This document shows, piece by piece, positions 4,715 through 6,307 of a stretch of 6,307 bases of DNA. A program made the translations under genes and the position numbers. How positions within the stretch are numbered: position 1 is the first letter of the stretch; each line of letters opens with the position of its first letter. The DNA is from Mariprofundus sp. Its GTDB lineage: Bacteria; Pseudomonadota; Zetaproteobacteria; Mariprofundales; Mariprofundaceae. Under the pieces are notes generated by a model. That model made no database searches and was not told the origin of the DNA. It was given only the letters and a program-made list of their open reading frames with translations. The stretch spans positions 1-6,307 of the forward strand of contig JAUZQH010000211.1 of the NCBI GenBank assembly GCA_030951065.1, given 5' to 3'.

Positions 4715-4793
4715 GGGGTTTGTACCCGGATTTGTTAGATTCGCCTTCCGGTTCAGACGAACAGACATTTGTGAACAGTGAGGATTGATCAGC

Positions 4794-5972
4794 ATGGCGG
4801 AACATAAAACAACAGAAACTGCAAAAATAGCCTGTTTTTCACCCGGTCTGGCCGGGATACCTGTAGCCGAATCGGCAGTGTCGTTTGTCGATGGCAAGAG
4901 GGGGCATCTGGAATATCGTGGAATCGATATCGAACAACTGGCCGAGAACGCTTCTTTTGAAGAAACGGCATGGTTACTGCTCTATGGCAAGCTGCCTACA
5001 GCAGCTGCATTATCCGGATTTAAGCATGAACTGAACCATCACCGGCGTATCAAATTCCGTATCCGTGACATGATGAAATGCTTCCCTGAATCGGCACATC
5101 CGATGGACTCATTGCAGGCCACTGTCGCTGCGCTCGGGATGTTTTATCCATTCCCGAAATCTCTGATTGGTGAGCTGGATGAGCAAACCGTCCATCAGGT
5201 ATGCGTGAACCTGATCGCCAAAATGCCGACGCTGGTGGCGGCCCATGCTCGCATGCGTCATGGCGATGATCCGATTGCGCCACGCGACGATCTCTCACAT
5301 GCGGCTAATTTTTTCTATATGTTGACGGGGGATGAGCCCGATACGCTGACTGAACGTATTATTGATGTAGCACTGGTTGTACATGCCGAACATACGATGA
5401 ATGCCAGTACATTTTCGACGCTGGTGGTGGCATCCAGCCATGCAGACCCCTATACGTCCATCAGTGCTGCTATCGGTTCGCTGTCCGGACCGCTGCATGG
5501 CGGTGCTAATGAAGATGTGTTGATTATGCTCGATGAAATAGGCTCGGTTGAGGCGGCCGAGGCTTATCTGCACGGAAAACTGGACCGCAAAGAGAAAGTT
5601 CCCGGACTCGGCCACCGCGTCTATAAAACCAAGGATCCGCGCGCGACCCTTTTGCAGAAACTGTATGTGAAACTAACTGAAAAACTGGGCCCCGACCCCA
5701 CCTATGAAATCGCCAGCCGCATTGAGGAGCTGTCCAGACAGACACTGGGCAAAAAGGGAATCTGCCCGAATGTCGATTTCTATTCCGGCATCGTTTATCG
5801 CAAACTGGGTATTCCGACGGATCTGTTTACACCCATTTTTGCAGTGGCCCGCGTAGCCGGCTGGCTCGCACACTGGAAAGAACAATTGGGGCATGGCCGA
5901 ATTTATCGTCCGCAGCAGATTTACACAGGCCAACATGGTCAGGCCTATATTCCCATGGAAAACCGTGATTAA
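4794..5972 (+). CDS. gltA: Citrate synthase
   Basis: Condenses acetyl-CoA and oxaloacetate to citrate, the entry step of the TCA cycle, in the cytoplasm. The 392-residue protein is complete and has the catalytic triad of the family: His235 in GPLHGGANE, His274 in GLGHRVYK and Asp328 in PNVDFYSG. Other family blocks are LEYRGIDIEQLA near the N terminus, HAEHTMNAST (197-206) and RVAGWLAHWKEQL (353-365). It lacks the extra N-terminal domain of the longer E. coli-type GltA and belongs to the shorter forms, which include 2-methylcitrate synthases. No propionate-pathway gene is next to it, so citrate synthase is preferred. The ATG at 4794 has GTGAGG ten bases upstream; a TTG at 4785 sits too close to that site. 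It lies 79 bases after xerD, and no clear promoter or terminator is visible between them. Confidence 0.93.
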   Translation: MAEHKTTETAKIACFSPGLAGIPVAESAVSFVDGKRGHLEYRGIDIEQLAENASFEETAWLLLYGKLPTAAALSGFKHELNHHRRIKFRIRDMMKCFPESAHPMDSLQATVAALGMFYPFPKSLIGELDEQTVHQVCVNLIAKMPTLVAAHARMRHGDDPIAPRDDLSHAANFFYMLTGDEPDTLTERIIDVALVVHAEHTMNASTFSTLVVASSHADPYTSISAAIGSLSGPLHGGANEDVLIMLDEIGSVEAAEAYLHGKLDRKEKVPGLGHRVYKTKDPRATLLQKLYVKLTEKLGPDPTYEIASRIEELSRQTLGKKGICPNVDFYSGIVYRKLGIPTDLFTPIFAVARVAGWLAHWKEQLGHGRIYRPQQIYTGQHGQAYIPMENRD

Positions 5973-6098
5973 GCCAGGGTATGTTCGTCTGCGTGATTGA
6001 AGCGTTGAGCCCCAGGTAGCCCGGTGTGAACAGGCTATATTTGTAAACCATCCGGTTTTGACGCTAATATGCGTACCAAAATCATTGAGAGGTACAGT

Positions 6099-6307
6099 AT
6101 GACTGTAGCAACAGCACGCCATATTTTGGTGGATAGTGAAGAAAAATGTCAGGAACTGAAAAAGTCGATTGAAGCCGGTGCGGATTTCGCTGAAATCGCA
6201 CGTAACAATTCAAGCTGCCCGTCCGGTCGCAGCGGTGGTGACCTGGGTGAATTTGGCCCGGGCATGATGGTTCCGGAGTTCGATCAGGTAGTGTTTTCTG
6301 CTGAAAT
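6099..6307 (+). CDS. ppiC: Parvulin-type peptidyl-prolyl isomerase, 3' end cut by the window
   Basis: Small cis-trans prolyl isomerase that helps proteins fold. The first 69 residues are present. They match E. coli PpiC (a single-domain parvulin of about 93 residues) along their length: His8 in ARHILV, GADFAEIAR (27-35), Cys40 in CPSG, then GGDLGEFGPGMMVPEFDQVVF (47-67). There is no signal peptide, so it should be cytoplasmic. About 25 residues would remain past the window edge. AGAGG lies six bases before the ATG. It begins 126 bases after gltA. The gap holds only a weak hairpin, AAACC/GGTTT at 6045-6058, and no evident promoter. The same-strand placement may reflect simple neighbourhood and not an operon. 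Confidence 0.9.
   Translation, partial: MTVATARHILVDSEEKCQELKKSIEAGADFAEIARNNSSCPSGRSGGDLGEFGPGMMVPEFDQVVFSAE

Noticed and set aside
6045..6058. Hairpin AAACC/GGTTT as the gltA terminator
   Set aside because: A 5-bp AT-rich stem with only one extra T after it is too weak to call.
5673..6122. A 149-codon minus-strand frame opposite the gltA 3' end
   Set aside because: It is antisense to a conserved enzyme and its product has no recognisable features. It is explained as a shadow of gltA and of the isomerase start.
1..6307. CRISPR arrays, insertion sequences, rRNA or intact tRNA genes
   Set aside because: No regularly spaced repeats, no transposase frame with terminal inverted repeats, and no cloverleaf or rRNA core sequence was found on either strand.

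Overview
The window joins two kinds of DNA. The left half (about 111-3345, all genes on the minus strand) is a mobilization module of the ColE1 type. The right half (3812-6307, all genes on the plus strand) looks like ordinary chromosome: a XerD-type recombinase, a citrate synthase and the start of a small parvulin isomerase. The protein sequences are proteobacterial. A gamma- or zetaproteobacterium would fit, but I cannot fix the genus from the sequence.

Mobilization region. Reading along the minus strand, the order is an AlpA-like regulator (3345-3142), a 154-base gap with two small hairpins that is the best place for an oriT, then mbeC (2987-2646), the relaxase mbeA (2649-1219), a one-helix membrane protein with a polyglycine linker (1166-807), and a soluble lysine-rich protein of unknown function (791-111). 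Two further genes, mbeB (1931-1515) and mbeD (1502-1275), lie wholly inside mbeA on the same strand in another frame. Each has its own good Shine-Dalgarno site. This repeats the nested layout of ColE1 mbeCABD, although the sequences have diverged. The relaxase has kept its tyrosine but carries H-x6-D-x-H where ColE1 MbeA has H-x6-E-x-N.

Junction region. About 470 bases without a convincing gene (3346-3811) separate the two halves. They hold a possible alpA promoter overlapped by an inverted repeat, a 12-base tandem repeat, a 19-base stretch resembling the 3' end of a tRNA-Leu gene, a perfect 16-bp-stem hairpin, and two diverged tandem copies of a roughly 48-base segment that runs up to xerD. 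A tRNA 3'-end fragment followed by a hairpin is what one end of an element integrated in a tRNA gene would leave. I therefore suspect the left half is an integrative mobilizable element, or the end of a larger island, with its other end and its integrase to the left of the window. No replication gene is visible.

How the genes would work together. MbeC and MbeA would form the relaxosome at oriT and nick it, with MbeB and MbeD helping. A conjugative element elsewhere in the cell would supply the mating channel. AlpA probably controls the module or its excision. The two downstream genes travel with the module, have no recognised role, and are the best candidates for something undescribed. xerD, gltA and the isomerase gene are host housekeeping genes.
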